From Sweltsa coloradensis (Eukaryota; Arthropoda; Insecta; Plecoptera; Chloroperlidae), in NCBI GenBank assembly GCA_024449915.1, contig JAMZAV010000107.1, positions 682,001-746,000 on the forward strand: a stretch of 64,000 bases of DNA. The letters are read 5' to 3'. Both the position numbers and the translations under genes were made by a program. Below the pieces are notes generated by a model. It made no database searches and was not told where the DNA came from. It saw nothing but the letters and a program-made list of their open reading frames with translations. Of this stretch, positions 1-11,960 are shown in pieces (position 1 is the first letter of the stretch; each line of letters starts with the position of its first letter).

Positions 1-1035
1 TCTACACCAATTTAAATAAGCTAGCAAATAAGCAAATAAGCATGTATACCTATCACTACACACAAATATACTATATCACTCACCCATACATGGCATTGTG
101 CTGGTGCAATTATCAACCATTAAAATTTGGGGACATATCTTTTAATAATGTTAAATGTACAATTTTTAAAAATCACTTGAATGCCAAATCCAGTGAATTT
201 ACAAATACATTCTGGATTACTTTTTGACCTCCAATTTTCAGCGTTTTTTCGAGCTTTGGAGGGTCGTTTATAATTACGCACGTCGCGATCAGACAACATT
301 TCACCAGTTCAACAATTCAAATGTCACATATTGGCCTACTCAATCTTTGTAAATTACTTTGGTGGACTATTTAGGGTCAGTTACTAAAAAAACTAAACCA
401 TATTTTGAAAACGTGCACTGATCGCGTCAAGCACACAGTAAAACGTGGCATGCTGTAGTGTTAACCACAACCCCAACAATCGATACAGCTTCAAAGTGAT
501 CCAGAATAAACCTCTGCAGTCTGCACTTAAACCTGGTGCTCATCTAACAGTCTTTGTAGAATACTTCCACATACGGAGCCGCATTTATGTTTTATTTCGA
601 GAATGGGAACTCGCTGTAACGGAAATTCCTGGTTGTCTACACTACTGCTGGAATCCATTTTATAAAACTTTTAATAATTTTGTAAAACTATATGTTTTTT
701 ATTGACCTCCGGCCCAGAAATGAAGGGGATTGTAGCAGATACTGCTGAAAAGCCCCCTCGGAACTTATGAACTTATGATCATGATCGGACGATCGCAGGA
801 TAGCAATTAACATGTAAATTAGGCCTACACGATACTTTGGCAACTGCACTGCAGTACGAGCGCCAGACGAGGTCAGAATGCACTAATGAGTGATAAAGAG
901 TGTTGATGCAATTTCACAGTCAATAATGAAGAAGAAAATTATTTTTCTTTACTAAGCATGCATGAGCAGAGGCATGAATGAGCAGGTGGGGGGTTCAACC
1001 CCCTCCCACCCCCATGTACTTAGTATTTGATTTGA
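1..1035. other. No recognised feature
   Basis: AT-rich DNA with two short open frames (42-227 and 445-705, +) that show no domain, no convincing splice context and no protein-like composition. I see no RNA gene and no repeat shared with the rest of the window. Confidence 0.5.
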
Positions 1036-1572
1036 TTGGTTAAAAACGTCAAATATGAGAAGAATTCTAACATTTTATTGCTATTGTATGATTCTAAAAC
1101 GTGTTCACAGGCATTCAAAATGTCAAATGAGAGTAAAAATTCGCCTTCAGCGAAAAGGCCTCTGGCGGCTGGGGCTTTCACAAAAATTGGTGAAGATGAG
1201 TTAATTACAAGTTATTCACAATATAAAAATATACATTGGGACAACACTTCTGCTTTATGTCATGAAAGCAATCCAGATAAAAGGAAGTTTAAGGAAGCTT
1301 GGTTCATGGCTTGTAATTCTAACATCATGAGTACTCCCAGTGCACATTGTCCACCTGTATGGAATATTTTCTGTCCCATCTTCACCAATTTTTGTGATCT
1401 AGTGCAATGTATATTTTATTTTTGTCATGTTTTTATTTTATTTTCATCAATTGTGTTGACAGATATGTTTTTATGGTCATTTTGTTTATATGGATTGTTG
1501 TTAATTTTTCTTTTGTCAACCTTCAGTTTAAAAAAGGTTTTTGAAGTGTTATGTCCAATAAACACTTATTAA
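1036..1572 (+). mobile_element. Penelope-like GIY-YIG endonuclease C-terminal remnant
   Basis: This 178-codon open frame has a coding-like stretch at residues 30-115 followed by a very hydrophobic, AT-rich tail that looks like translated 3' non-coding DNA. Residues 66-70 (IHWDN), 76-78 (HES), 84-91 (KFKEAWFM) and 106-109 (PPVW) follow the order seen near the C-terminus of endonuclease domains in Penelope-like retroelements: an H-x-WDN block, an E-S pair, an R/K-rich helix ending in E-A/S-W, then a short proline-containing end. No GIY or YIG motif and no reverse transcriptase lies upstream, so it would be a 5'-truncated copy. The ATG at 1036 is only the first in the frame; a later ATG near 1119 starts the coding-like part. 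The family call comes from motif order alone and could be wrong; a fragment of an ordinary host gene is the alternative. Confidence 0.35.
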
Positions 1573-1869
1573 AATAATCAATACCTGTTCTGAACAGGTC
1601 TGTTCTACTAGTTTCTTGTATCTTAACAATACAGTTACTTATATCACGTAAAAACTTCAAATTTGAAACACAATGCACAATACACAATGCTATTAAATAA
1701 AAAATAATTATTTGTTCTCAATTTTTTTGTGAATTTGTCAAGTCATTATTCTATAATAAAATAATGCAATAGATTTCAATTGTGTTGTATACATGAGGAG
1801 ACATTTTGGACCACTCCAATAATCAAGATTCAAAACTAGATAAGATGGTAATCATGTACGACATTTATA
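1573..1869. other. No recognised feature
   Basis: AT-rich spacer between the retroelement remnant and the coding-like stretch that follows. An in-frame stop lies just upstream of the ATG at 1870. Confidence 0.45.
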
Positions 1870-2042
1870 ATGAATGGTGACTTTAAATATGCCATGTTTT
1901 TACCTGCTCTCTGGCCTGATGGGATATTTCCAGTTAAAAGTATTTCCGTGAAAGATTGGAATGTTATGACTTACGAGTTACGAGCTATGCCCGATGAGAA
2001 TAAAATATTAATGTATACATCACTGAGTGGTCGACGAAACAC
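1870..2042 (+). CDS. Candidate coding exon, unrecognised protein
   Basis: From the ATG at 1870 the frame stays open for 57 codons plus two bases and then meets GTAAGTAT at 2043, an excellent splice donor, so the exon would end in phase 2. The peptide is unlike chance AT-rich translation: it has balanced charge, three tryptophans or tyrosine-rich turns, and the stretches FLPALWPDGIFPVKSI and VKDWNVMTYELRAMPDENK. An in-frame TAA lies a few codons upstream with no AG between it and the ATG. It is therefore either a first coding exon starting at this ATG, or a shorter exon using the pyrimidine-preceded CAG at 1931 (after GATATTTCCAG), which would leave about 36 codons. I do not recognise the family and cannot find the partner exons. 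It could also belong to an uncharacterised transposon. Confidence 0.4.
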
Positions 2043-3980
2043 GTAAGTATGTTGTTCTTGTAGTAATGAATGCACTATCACAGTACGCAAATGGAAATGT
2101 AATCTGTATCGTTAGACAGTTTGCAAGCTCGTAATTAAAAACATTATTAGCGTTCTATATGCAAATATCGATAGTATTAAAAATGTTTTATAGTCCAAGC
2201 TTGAGATATATGTAAAGTAATTTGGTAGATTCAGCGCTGTTTCAATTTCTCAGTGGACTATTCTAGCATGTGTCTTATGTAAATGGATAAATAATATAAG
2301 GCAGGTATGCGTAAATGTTCTAAATCAGGTGAGAAAACAACTCAACAGATCTTTAAATAAAAACCTACCCTTGTAAGCATGTTGTGTCTTTATCGACGCA
2401 CAAAACATGTTGCGAGTATTTCCAGGAATATGTGGGCAAAATGCTTTTCTTTGCGGCTTAGAATATGTTTTTCTACGAATGATGAACAGATGATGCTCGA
2501 CTTGGTTGATCCATCATCATCAACATTAATGCATTAATATAATAATATAAAATAATAATTAACCATTAATAATCATTAATGCTTAAGCGAGCTAAATACA
2601 TCTGGGACCATGTTTTCGAACCCTGCCTTGGCCAACCTGTCCTCTTCTTGGCAGGTAAACTACAATAAATCAATTCACTTTTAGTTAGTTGGCAATTTTT
2701 GCGTGAATGTAAATAGTAAAATAAAAAAATAAAAATCGACTGTTTCTTTCATTTGGTATTTAACATTTCATAAAATTATTCATCAAACAAAAAATTAACT
2801 TATAGAAAACAGAAGAAAATAATATAAGTTAATGACACGATATATACGTAAACGTACCTCCCAAACATACACAACCGTCACAATACTGTCCAACACATCA
2901 TACGCACTCGTGCAACACTATTTCAATTCATTTTTAACTCTCATGAAGGAACATTTACTATAAACACTCTCAAAATATTGTGAAATTGAAATCTTGGCTG
3001 AATCAAGGTCTAAAATATCAACGCGATAATTCATTTACTAGCTAATTTTTTAATACTTATAATCACACATTTTCTTATTTCATTCCCAATTCTTTTAATA
3101 TTTTAATATTTTGAACTTGTACACTATGTATCTTTTATTTATTTTTAAGAATAATAATACTACTATTTGCACTAGTTGAGTGAATGCAACACGCTTAGTA
3201 AATAAATACTTATTACTGATTATCATTTATGGGGGGGAGTGGCGGGTGAGGCTCACATTTAAAATTGAAATAATACCCTCTCAATATGTGACACTGATGT
3301 GAGTATTGTTTGATGTTGCTTCATCTGATATGAGGTCGCTTACCGATTACAATATAAAGTAATTATTATATTAGTGTATTCAACCCCACTTGATGTTTTT
3401 GCTTTTCAATTTTCCCCCCTTGTCTCCTAATATTTTAAAGGTATACTATTTCAACTGCATAATGTGAATCACTTTCCAGAGATGGGTCGTAAGTGCTACA
3501 TTGACTATTATGAGTATTTTGTTTAGTTTATTTTGTATTGTAAATACAAGGAAGATTTAACCAAAAATAGCAAACACATAAAGTTAATGAACAGATTGTC
3601 GGATAGGGCTACAACGGAGAAAACCAAAATCGTAAAACGACCGTTAATTTGTAATTTGATTACCTTTATTTTCTCTCCCAATTTATTTTACAATTCTTAT
3701 TATTTATTTGTTTTGATATTCGTTTAAAATTGTTTGTCTTTGTTTAAACTAACACCCTCTTAGTGTACACTGAGCGAGCGACTGAGACCGTGTATTGATA
3801 TGACGTTCCTTCACTATTTTTAAAAGTTTATTTGGAGAAAATCTAATGCTAGTGCACTTCACGTGATTTTAAATTAAATTAATTTTAAAGTTAATGTGCT
3901 TTTGGAATTTTAATACAGCTGGCGAATACAAAAAATGTATAATATACGAATATAATACAGCTGGCCGTTAGTCGATCACT
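2043..3980. other. AT-rich, no gene; one possible tRNA-like B box
   Basis: This could be the intron after the candidate exon. Around 2605-2650 the string GTTTTCGAACCCTGCC resembles a degenerate RNA polymerase III B box, so a decayed tRNA-derived SINE may be present. A small frame at 3533-3727 has no recognisable content. Confidence 0.4.
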
Positions 3981-3982
3981 TT

Positions 3983-4230
3983 TGGTGGAGGCGCCGGGTT
4001 TAAAACTTGATTGGTGCGGGGGAGGGGGGTAGCCAGCCCACACCCCACACCCTTACACACAGGGTACCAAATACTTTGTGTATACTCCTTGTTGAAGGTC
4101 GATGCCAACAAAACAAACGCATGTCAGTCGGACGTCGTGTTTGGTTTTATCGTGAGACGTGACACACGCATTGACACACGCTCATACGGAAGAACTGGCT
4201 GACGGACGGACAGAAGGGGAGCATCTAAAA
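3983..4230 (-). mobile_element. Family C interspersed element, copy 1
   Basis: Reverse-orientation copy of a roughly 200-290 bp repeat also present at 6692, 25996, 51084 and 57673. It begins with the shared terminus TGGTGGAGGCGCCGGG. Inside are blocks found in the other copies: a CTTGTTGAAGG box, the TGACACACGC region, and a CGGACGGACAGA tract near the other end. No coding capacity is seen. The 63-codon frame over it is a by-product. Confidence 0.6.
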
Positions 4231-4542
4231 GTAAAAATTAAATATTAAATAAATTGCTTTCCTGTAAAACTTATTTTCATTCCGATTCGGTTTAAACGTC
4301 GGGAAAACCGATAATTTTATTTACAAATCTTTGTCAGTGCTTGCAATGAAGATACCCCACCATATTGTGACTATTTAATGAACATTCACGTTTGAATTTT
4401 ATTACTGGCAAATAAGAGATTTCATATATTCGTTGTAGACCTTTTGAATGTGTGTTTTTAGTTTCAGTGTGACGAATGGAAAGTCTACCATTTTTTTTTT
4501 TTTTTAATAAGGTAAGATTGTAAAATACCAATATGTTATTTA
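4231..4542. other. No gene; poly-T tract
   Basis: AT-rich spacer. A run of T at about 4491-4505 and a short antisense frame (4334-4531) carry no recognisable information. Confidence 0.45.
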
Positions 4543-5235
4543 TTAAGCGAGCGAAGCGAGCGTTTCCATTTGACTCTGCCGGAAAAAATTGTCACTCGTT
4601 TTGTTTTTTTTTTTTTTTTTTTTTTGTTTTTTTGTTTGTTTGTATGTCTCGCCATAACGTTCGAACGGAGGCTCGGATCGAGTTAAAATTTGGACCATCC
4701 GCAAGCTTTGTTCTCGATTAAACGCCATTAGTTTTGTGGCAAAATCGTTCAAAAAGTTAAAAAGTTACATTAAAGTTAATCGAAAGTTTTATTTTTCAAA
4801 CTAAACGGCGACAAAAGCTGAGGTGGCCAAATCATTTAGAAAGTCCGTCCGGTCACGAATATGTTAATTTTATGTTGATCCGATTAGTAGTGTAAATGGA
4901 AATTACATTATATACAAAAAGTAATGTTGCCATGGCAACGAAAAGACGCGCGAAGTTTCTAATGCACTGCCACCTAGAAGTATTTCAAAATACTTTCGAG
5001 GAAGCAGTCTATTATTTGTCACCAAAGAGTTTAAATAGTTTTCCCAAGGAGTCAAGGTCCTCTAGATGGCGGTGGATTTTATCCACCTTGGCACCTTGGC
5101 AATAATAAATAATATTGGAAACATGGCCCTGTGGACAGCGAACGTCTCAAATTTTAAAATTTAAAAAAATGTGCAATATGGGTCTAGCTATAGCACGTGC
5201 TCGCTTATCAACGCGTCCAACTAAGCGTTTCCTAG
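4543..5235 (+). mobile_element. HINE-like element, family A, full copy
   Basis: The 5' end is TTAAGCGAGCGAAGCGAGCG and the 3' end is GCGTTTCCTAG, followed by T. Just inside the 3' end is a 5-bp stem, AACGC...GCGTT, with a 10-nt loop. The subterminal motif AAGCGAG occurs inverted near the 3' end (CTCGCTT). A poly-T stretch near 4602-4640 is followed by a TGTATGTCTCGCC block. The same element, about 90 percent alike by eye, occurs twice at 42996-44360, which fixes its ends. There are no terminal inverted repeats or target duplication and no protein, so it would be moved by another element's Rep/helicase. Helitron/Helentron ancestry is inferred from the end structure; an unusual MITE is the alternative. 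Confidence 0.6.
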
Positions 5236-5284
5236 TTTAAATTCCATTGCTATTATTTGTGACACGACACGCATAATTTAAGGT

Positions 5285-5698
5285 ATGTTTTATAGTCGGT
5301 GTATTACTAATTTTAGATCAAGTTTATTACAAATTACATTTTTGATTAAAATCGTAATCAAAATCCAACCCATATTCAAATATGTTTGCAGTCTCAACAA
5401 TCCCAAATTGGTCCAATCTAAAAAATATGCCAATTTATGCCTGAATAGGGTAACTTCCAGATTAGAGATGGAACTGTGCATTACATCTACGAAGCCTCGG
5501 CACTTTAGTCTTGAGGGTGTGGAGAGTATATACCTGTGCTGGACAGATCCAGCCACTGGCAGAGGGGCAACGAATGGAAGGGAACTGGACACATTTGGAA
5601 TTTGGCAAATAGCTTTTCGCTCGGCCAGGAAGAATCCGACGAATATTAAACTTGACATAATTGTCAATAAAGCATACATGGACAGCCCTACTGTGTAG
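5285..5698 (+). other. Open frames on both strands, unassigned
   Basis: A 137-codon frame on the plus strand and a 138-codon frame on the minus strand (5290-5706) overlap almost exactly. The plus-strand product has a protein-like second half (for example SLEGVESIYLCWTDPATGRG), but the third plus frame is also fairly open, which suggests stop-poor base composition rather than selection. I see no domain and no splice signals. It may be an old retroelement fragment. Confidence 0.2.
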
Positions 5699-5706
5699 AT
5701 TATCAA

Positions 5707-6690
5707 TATTTATAAAGTAAAATCAAGCCATGATATTATCGACGAAATTAACAAATTCTTTTAACTTTTTAACAAAACCAATTTCTGGAAATCAAATGTA
5801 TTATTTTATAAATTTTTAATAATAATGAAAAACGAAAATTTTGGACTTGTAGAGCCCTATATATTTATGCTTCCGTGACGTATATGCAAAATTTTAAATT
5901 GTTAACATCTGTGGCGTCAGTCTGCCCGAGCGAACAGGGATTTTTGACCAAAACGCAATGAACGTACTACATATTTTCCTCACACTCATATTTAATAGAA
6001 TGTTATAAGTAATTTGATATGGTGTATACTTGACATCGCAACAGATGGGTAGATGGGGTAGAACCCCATGTAAGATTGTCGATGAACGATGTGAGTTAGA
6101 TAGCAGGGTACCTATTTACTAACTTTGCCGATCGAAAGTGACAACTTAGTAAATAGAATAAATCATGTTAAAACTTATCAATCGACACGGACAACTTACT
6201 GAAGAGACTCTCTGAGCTAATATTTGCTTGAGTAACCCGCAGAAATGTTATACTATTGCGCTGCGTACGAGTTTTTCTAATTACAAAGTTTTCTCTGTCG
6301 ATCGGCAAGTGTCGTTTCAGTAAGTAATAGGCATCCAGGTCACGTTTATTTATTTCACAACTCTTGGACTTTATATTGTTCTAAATTAGTAAAAATAAAA
6401 ATAAATGAGATAATATAGTGGAAAGTACAGTTTAAAAAAAAATCACACTTTTTCATAAATATGTCTATATTAAATATAATTCAATGTTTTATGTCACCAA
6501 ACAACACATTATAATATAGTCACCGAGCATTGGGCCAACAAGAGGATACAACTGCACCACATTCTTGTAGCTTTTAGCAGAGAGGAGCTCTTTAAAATCA
6601 CGACCGTTTCGAAAACCCTAAGTCTCCTTAGATACTAAACTATTCACCTACGTAATGTTGATAAACCAATCATTAAGATATGTATATCAA
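5707..6690. other. No recognised feature
   Basis: AT-rich DNA without ORFs, RNA genes or repeats that recur in the window. Confidence 0.5.
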
Positions 6691-6691
6691 A

Positions 6692-6896
6692 CTAGGGAGC
6701 GAAGCAATCAAATTTCTGTCCGTCCGTGTCACGTCTTACGATAACAACCGAACACGACGACCTGTTCAAATGTATTTTTTAAATGTCATTGACCCTTAAC
6801 AAGAATAAGACAGAGTGTCTGGGTGACTCTGAAAATCAGGGGGACGGGGCTAGAATCACCCAAACTTTTCATGTAAATACCCGGCACCTCCACCAA
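6692..6896 (+). mobile_element. Family C interspersed element, copy 2
   Basis: Runs from ACTAGGGAGCGAAGC to CCCGGCACCTCCACCA. The left end carries both CTAG (T outside it on the complementary strand) and GAGCGAAGC, which links family C to the HINE-like elements of families A and B. Internal blocks shared with other copies are CTGTCCGTCCGTGTCACG, GATAACAACCGAACACGACG and the ACCCTTAACAAG region. A 61-codon frame over it is not meaningful. Confidence 0.6.
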
Positions 6897-6968
6897 ACAA
6901 GAGATAGAGAGCTTCAAAACATGCTCAAACTTGGCAACACCACTGACAATGAGATTTTAACAAAATAA

Positions 6969-7272
6969 ATAGCGTTTTATTTCTGTTTTGTATTCTGCTT
7001 CGATTTTATTTTATTTATTTTTTATTTATTTATTTAACGTCTATCCTATTCAGTTGAAAAACTGATTTACAAAGGAGGACAACTAAATAAATCTAATTAC
7101 ATAGATGCAGAAACAACAATAAACTACATTTTCGTAGATATTTGAAAGTAGCATTACAACAACAAGCATTTAAACACGACAATTTTGGTAACAAATAAAA
7201 AATATATATTATATGCATTTAATGAATGAATCAAATATAAAAAAAGGGTGTAGAATGAAAAGAAAAGAAAAG

Positions 7273-7306
<34 letters not shown>

Positions 7307-7632
7307 GAAAGAAAGAAAGAAAGAAAGAAAAAAAAACATTAAAAAAGAAAAACGAAAAGAAAAAAACTGATTTATTAGACGATCCCACTCAAACGAATAT
7401 GAGGTTTGCCAAAAATCAGGAACAGCAAATCAGGGAGTAATCAATCTTTCGCGGAAGAAACCACCGAACGCGAATCTTCATTCTTGTGTTCAACCATCAT
7501 TCTTGTGTACAAATCTTGATAACAATTTAGTGCAAAAGATCTTGACTCTAATATATAATTATATCAGATATATAATTATTTAAAATTGTTCATGTCAAAA
7601 ACTGATCACAGCAATGATACAGGACACCTAAC
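6969..7632. repeat. Low-complexity AT and GAAA-type tract
   Basis: Contains T-rich DNA and, at about 7256-7340, a long purine run built of GAAA and AAAG units with poly-A. It lies just beyond the 3' side of the minus-strand LINE remnant. It may be an expanded retroelement tail or an independent microsatellite. The ORFs over it are Lys/Arg/Glu or Phe/Ser runs and are artefacts. Confidence 0.7.
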
Positions 7633-8100
7633 TCAAGTTGTAAGTTCCACCAGTGGGCGGCAACCAGACAATCTAGGCAGAAAAATATCAATTGAAAATA
7701 CATTGAATACATCAAAATCAAAGCAATAATGAACAAACAAAGAGAACAGCAAAATCATAAATAAGAACATATGAAGATAAATTAACATTACATAAACACA
7801 GAGACAATGCCCCACAAATAAATAGTAAAAATCAATTGTTCTTCGATTCATTATCATTGCTTCAATTTTACTTTTAAATTGTACTATTCCTAGCTCAGTA
7901 AATTGGCTTCTAATATCATAAGAAATTGAATTCCAAAAGGATACTCCTCTGTACAAGAATGACTTTCTTAATGATTCAGAAATTAATTTCGGAACTTTCA
8001 AAGAGTTTATTAGAATAGAATAGAAGCTGTGCGGGGACGAAAATAAGTTTTCCAAAATAACTATAGAAAAAAGTCGCTTTGGAGTATGAACATCTTTCAT
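7633..8100 (-). mobile_element. LINE reverse transcriptase C-terminal remnant
   Basis: A 155-codon minus-strand frame. Residues 44-62 (LRKSFLYRGVSFWNSISYD) match the conserved tail of many non-LTR retrotransposon reverse transcriptases, where a K-x-F-x-Y-R-G-x-x-x-W-N-S-L/I block follows the thumb region, then a helix rich in F, K and E (here VQFKSKIEAMIM, residues 73-84). No catalytic YxDD or endonuclease region is upstream, so this is a 5'-truncated copy. After about residue 90 the sequence becomes hydrophobic and AT-driven and is probably 3' untranslated sequence that stays open by chance. The simple GAAA tract downstream may be its tail. Confidence 0.55.
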
Positions 8101-8681
8101 TGGTCTTTTGAGATAGGCCTATAAAGTCATCTCGCAAACATCATCAGCTTTCAAGTAGGGGAGTATTCCCTGAAACTAGAGGGGAGCTCTGGCAACCGTC
8201 ATCGGGGACACCTCCCCCTCCCTTGACCCCCTAGGATTAGTTGTGTTTGCCGGTAAAAATACTCTCAGCGTACCGGAAAACGCAAAAACTCAAAGCACGC
8301 CAGATATATAAGACGTATAAGATACATATCTATCAATAGCAAGTGTCCCAGTTCAGGCTAGGGTAAAAAACTAAAAATATCAGAGTTGTGTAAAATGAAT
8401 AAGAACTGTCAGTTTATCGAAACCAACCAACTGGCCAACCGGTATAGAAATTTACTACACATTTCGAAATGCATTTTTTAATCGTGATATTTACTTATTT
8501 TTCGCCAAACTGTATCCCTAACGTACGAACTTAAATGAAAGTATGAACTATGTGAAACTGGCAATGCAGTACCAACGCGACCAAATTCTGGTCATGAATG
8601 TGCCAATATAATAGTTTGTAACAGATTGTACGGCTCGGGACCTCACCCGTGGTTGCTGATATTTTTAATGTCACGAATTTG

Positions 8682-8899
8682 CTAGAGATGGATCGTTGAA
8701 AGCGGTGTTATTTCATTCCAAATAACGTATTAATAAAATTAAGTTTTTTTTAAGTTTCGCTAGAAGATTTCCAGGAATTCAGTAATTGCCTAGAGATGGA
8801 TAGTTGAAAGTGGTTTTATTACATTGCAAATTTCGTATTTATAAATGTACGAATAATTTTTTGCGTTTTTATGCTGGAAGATATCCAGGAATTCTAAAT
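8682..8899. repeat. Diverged tandem duplication, about 108-bp unit, two copies
   Basis: The unit beginning CTAGAGATGGAT and ending CCAGGAATTC occurs at 8682-8789 and again at 8790-8899, with many substitutions. The flanks 8101-8681 and 8900-9164 show nothing else I can support. Confidence 0.6.
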
Positions 8900-9164
8900 A
8901 TTGCGACGATTATACCTTCAGAACAAGTGTTTAGAAACAGCTTAACTCTGGCCTGGCAGTGAAAGTTAAATGTCGGCGCCGATGCTCATAACAATTAGTA
9001 ATATTAATACGTTACATTTCTTGACCAACACTCGTGCATGGCCTCAACACTAGAAGAATTCATCCATCTCACGTTTTCTCCTGAATCATTCATTGCTTTG
9101 GGCAACACAAACATTCTCTCCTGTCACAATTACCATAAAAACATTGTTAATTAGTTGTCCGCCT

Positions 9165-9330
9165 CCGCCCCTTGGCCTTGAGCTTCGGAGCGGGTAACCA
9201 GCTGGTTCGACTCCCGCGTCGGACTAGTGCAAGGTAGCATCTAGTTCACATGCGAACCTTTCGTCAAGACTGAGATTTAATCGATTTGTGCATAAGTCAT
9301 TTTTTCTTATGGAAATGTGACTTTCATGTG
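9165..9330 (+). mobile_element. tRNA-derived SINE-like element
   Basis: GTCCG near 9168 can pair with CGGAC near 9226 like an acceptor stem, and GGTTCGACTCCCG is a good polymerase III B box. The body continues with a GACTGAGATTT block similar to other SINE-like copies in the window. Boundaries are approximate. Confidence 0.45.
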
Positions 9331-10437
9331 TTTTTTCTATTCATTGTATTGCAGTGAATTAATTTTATCCCTAATATACAATGACACCATATTACATGGA
9401 AAATCGATCCAGAAAAAGTTAATATAGGACCACTTAATCATTTCGATGTGTTGCAGTGTTTCTATAGTTGACATACAACATTACGACAGAACTGTCACAT
9501 TCAGTAATTATTGTTTTCCAACTAGAAATACGTCTAATTATCACCCGTTTTGTACTTTTCCCCAAAATTTAGTGCATTTATTTAATTTTTTTTTACTAAA
9601 CGTGTTGTAGAAATTTAACAACATTACTCCTGATTCAAGACTTTGTTTTGATGTCAAGTACAAAAAGCGTATAGTCATGTACATTTATCTACAATTCCTA
9701 AAAAAAAAAAAAATTCAACCAAGGGTTGTCCTCTGTACAATTGAAGTAGCCTATACGAATACATGTTTTGGCTTTATTTTAGGCAATGAAAGGTCAAATT
9801 ACATCATTCAATAACAGTGTTGACTTATGTTCCGTAGGTATTTTACACTGTCAAGCTATAAAACATTACAAATTTTTTTACCAATGGCCATGGGTTTAGT
9901 TTTCGCATTCGTGAATCGTCAGTAATCTACAATTTGTTTAAATTACAAGTAGCAAAATACAATCATATAACAGGTTGTAGTGGCAACAGCTATAACAGAT
10001 GATAACCGAACATGCATTGATATTTAGCTGTTGGGCTGAAAATCCTTAGGAGGGAATACCCAAGGACTATTTGAGCAGATATGAAAGATTGCATTATAAT
10101 GATTACGTCGATGAATAAGATATTTAACATCAATCGTTATTTAATCTGCCTTGAATAAGACTGTGTGAGAAAAAGTATATGTTCTGATTAAGATTTTCGA
10201 ACAATAAGCATGTTACATCTTTCAGTGATATTTATAATTCACTGATAACAACGTAGTTTTACTTTTGACCTATGGGTAAAGTACCTCATAGCCGATTTCA
10301 ACATTTCCTTAATTGTGTGACATGAAATGAATTCATTTACAAGTGTACATTTGAAAATAGTATACATACAATTTTATAAAATCTGTCAGATATCTTTTTT
10401 ATATATTTTTATTTACTACAATTCAGAAATTAAAAAA
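9331..10437. other. No recognised feature
   Basis: AT-rich non-coding DNA. No repeat here recurs elsewhere in the window. Confidence 0.5.
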
Positions 10438-10512
10438 GTCCGCCCCAACCGGGAATCGAACCACGGATCATATAATTTCCCTCATAGGTTATTATATTGC
10501 AGCTTAGATTTC
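10438..10512 (-). mobile_element. tRNA-like SINE head
   Basis: On the minus strand a B box (GGTTCGATTCCCGG) is followed by TTGGGGCGGAC, in the arrangement of a T arm plus acceptor stem. The 5' half does not fold as a tRNA, so it is probably the head of an old SINE. Confidence 0.4.
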
Positions 10513-11690
10513 GATTTTTCGTAAATGGTCTGATCTATTTTCTATTTTTATTTTACGGACGATGAGCATGAAGGATTTTAATTTTATTTGTTTTGTATAA
10601 TTTTTGAATTTTATTCAACTTTCGGGGGTGTTCGAAGAGTTTCATAATTTCGAGATATTGCTCTGATAGTGTCAGTGGTAGTGGTAGGCCTACTCGAACG
10701 CATCAACTCTATGAGTAACGAAGCGGAATTGAAATGTTAATACCGATCCTCGTTCTCGGCTTGATTACGTCTTGGAGCCTGAGGGGAAACGCAGAACTTA
10801 GATCAGCTCAAGACTCGACTCGACGCTTCTATTAACATGTTCCGACTTTCAAGAGAGGCATGGCATCTCTAGTTCAATAACATCTCATATATATATTTCG
10901 GGTCATAAAATTATGTAATACCCTAGATCTGACTGGAATAAGCTGAAGATAAGTATACCGCTTTTGAGTGTATTTACGTGATTGAGTTCCATATGGCAGT
11001 GTTATAGACAAATAATCCCACTTGCATCAAACTAAACAGTTCACCCATCAACAAATTTAGGATTGAAAGCACCAAAAATTATTGCAAAGTTTAACTTTAT
11101 TCATCGTATCATATTGCTGTTATTATAAATTATATATATATATAATATCAAACGAGTAGTTACATTAATATCATAGTAAAAGTTGTGTTTTGTACTAAAT
11201 CATTCATTATTTGTAAATATTGGGCGCATGTAGGGGTTTGGTAAGATGCAAAAGTATAGATTGACCCCTCCCCCTCCCCCTTCCCCTCCCCTTCTCCAAC
11301 ATTCTTAAATAAAACGACATTGAAACTAAAAGTGGGCATACTTACACATAGACCAGTGTTCATATAATATAATTCACAGTTATTTTTAGAAACCAAAACG
11401 TGACGCTGGAAAAACCAAAATAATTCACGAAACTTTCACCAGACACCACTTGAGTCGTCAAGCAAAACAGACAGCTTTGTTATAGAATCCTGTAAAGAAA
11501 GAGCACATACTGCACTACCATAATTGTCGATATAATCTAAACGTTAGACAATAGAGCAAGGTAAGTCGAGTGCGAGTTATCTCTGTACGGACTAGGCAGG
11601 TAGCCTGAATTATCTCCGTGAGACATCACATGGTGTTTCTTCTCGCCGCCTGACACCGAGGCGTCTGTTTCAGAGATGCATCAGCCCGCG
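10513..11690. other. No gene; polypyrimidine tract at 11265-11297
   Basis: AT-rich DNA. The one conspicuous item is a pure C/T tract at 11265-11297, which makes the antisense frame over it a Gly/Glu run. An AT dinucleotide run lies near 11130-11150. Confidence 0.5.
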
Positions 11691-11804
11691 ACTTATGGAT
11701 CACTTGCATTGATATGCATCAGGCGATGAAATCAACGAGTTATTGCGTAAACGCAACTTGCGAATACCGAGACAAGCACAAGACAACTTGGAGTGACAAC
11801 AACA

Positions 11805-11960
11805 AACTGTAGGACAAGAGTTGTTGATGATAACAAGGACGCTGAGACAGAGATCTTGAGATGTGATCAAGTGAACCGGACATCTGAGTCGACTCTGATC
11901 CTGAGGTCGACACGACCGCTGAGACCTGACACACAACTGTAGGACAAGAGTTGTTGATGA
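11805..11960. repeat. 26-bp perfect direct repeat, 130 bp apart
   Basis: A 26-bp string beginning AACTGTAGGACAAGAG and ending TTGTTGATGA occurs at 11805-11830 and again, without a mismatch, at 11935-11960. Similarity outside the 26 bp is weak (for example GCTGAGA follows both). It could be a remnant of tandem duplication or a short repeat flanking an insertion of about 104 bp. Confidence 0.7.

Noticed and set aside
7154..7440. ORFs on both strands over the GAAA tract
   Set aside because: Pure low-complexity translation (Lys/Arg/Glu or Phe/Ser).
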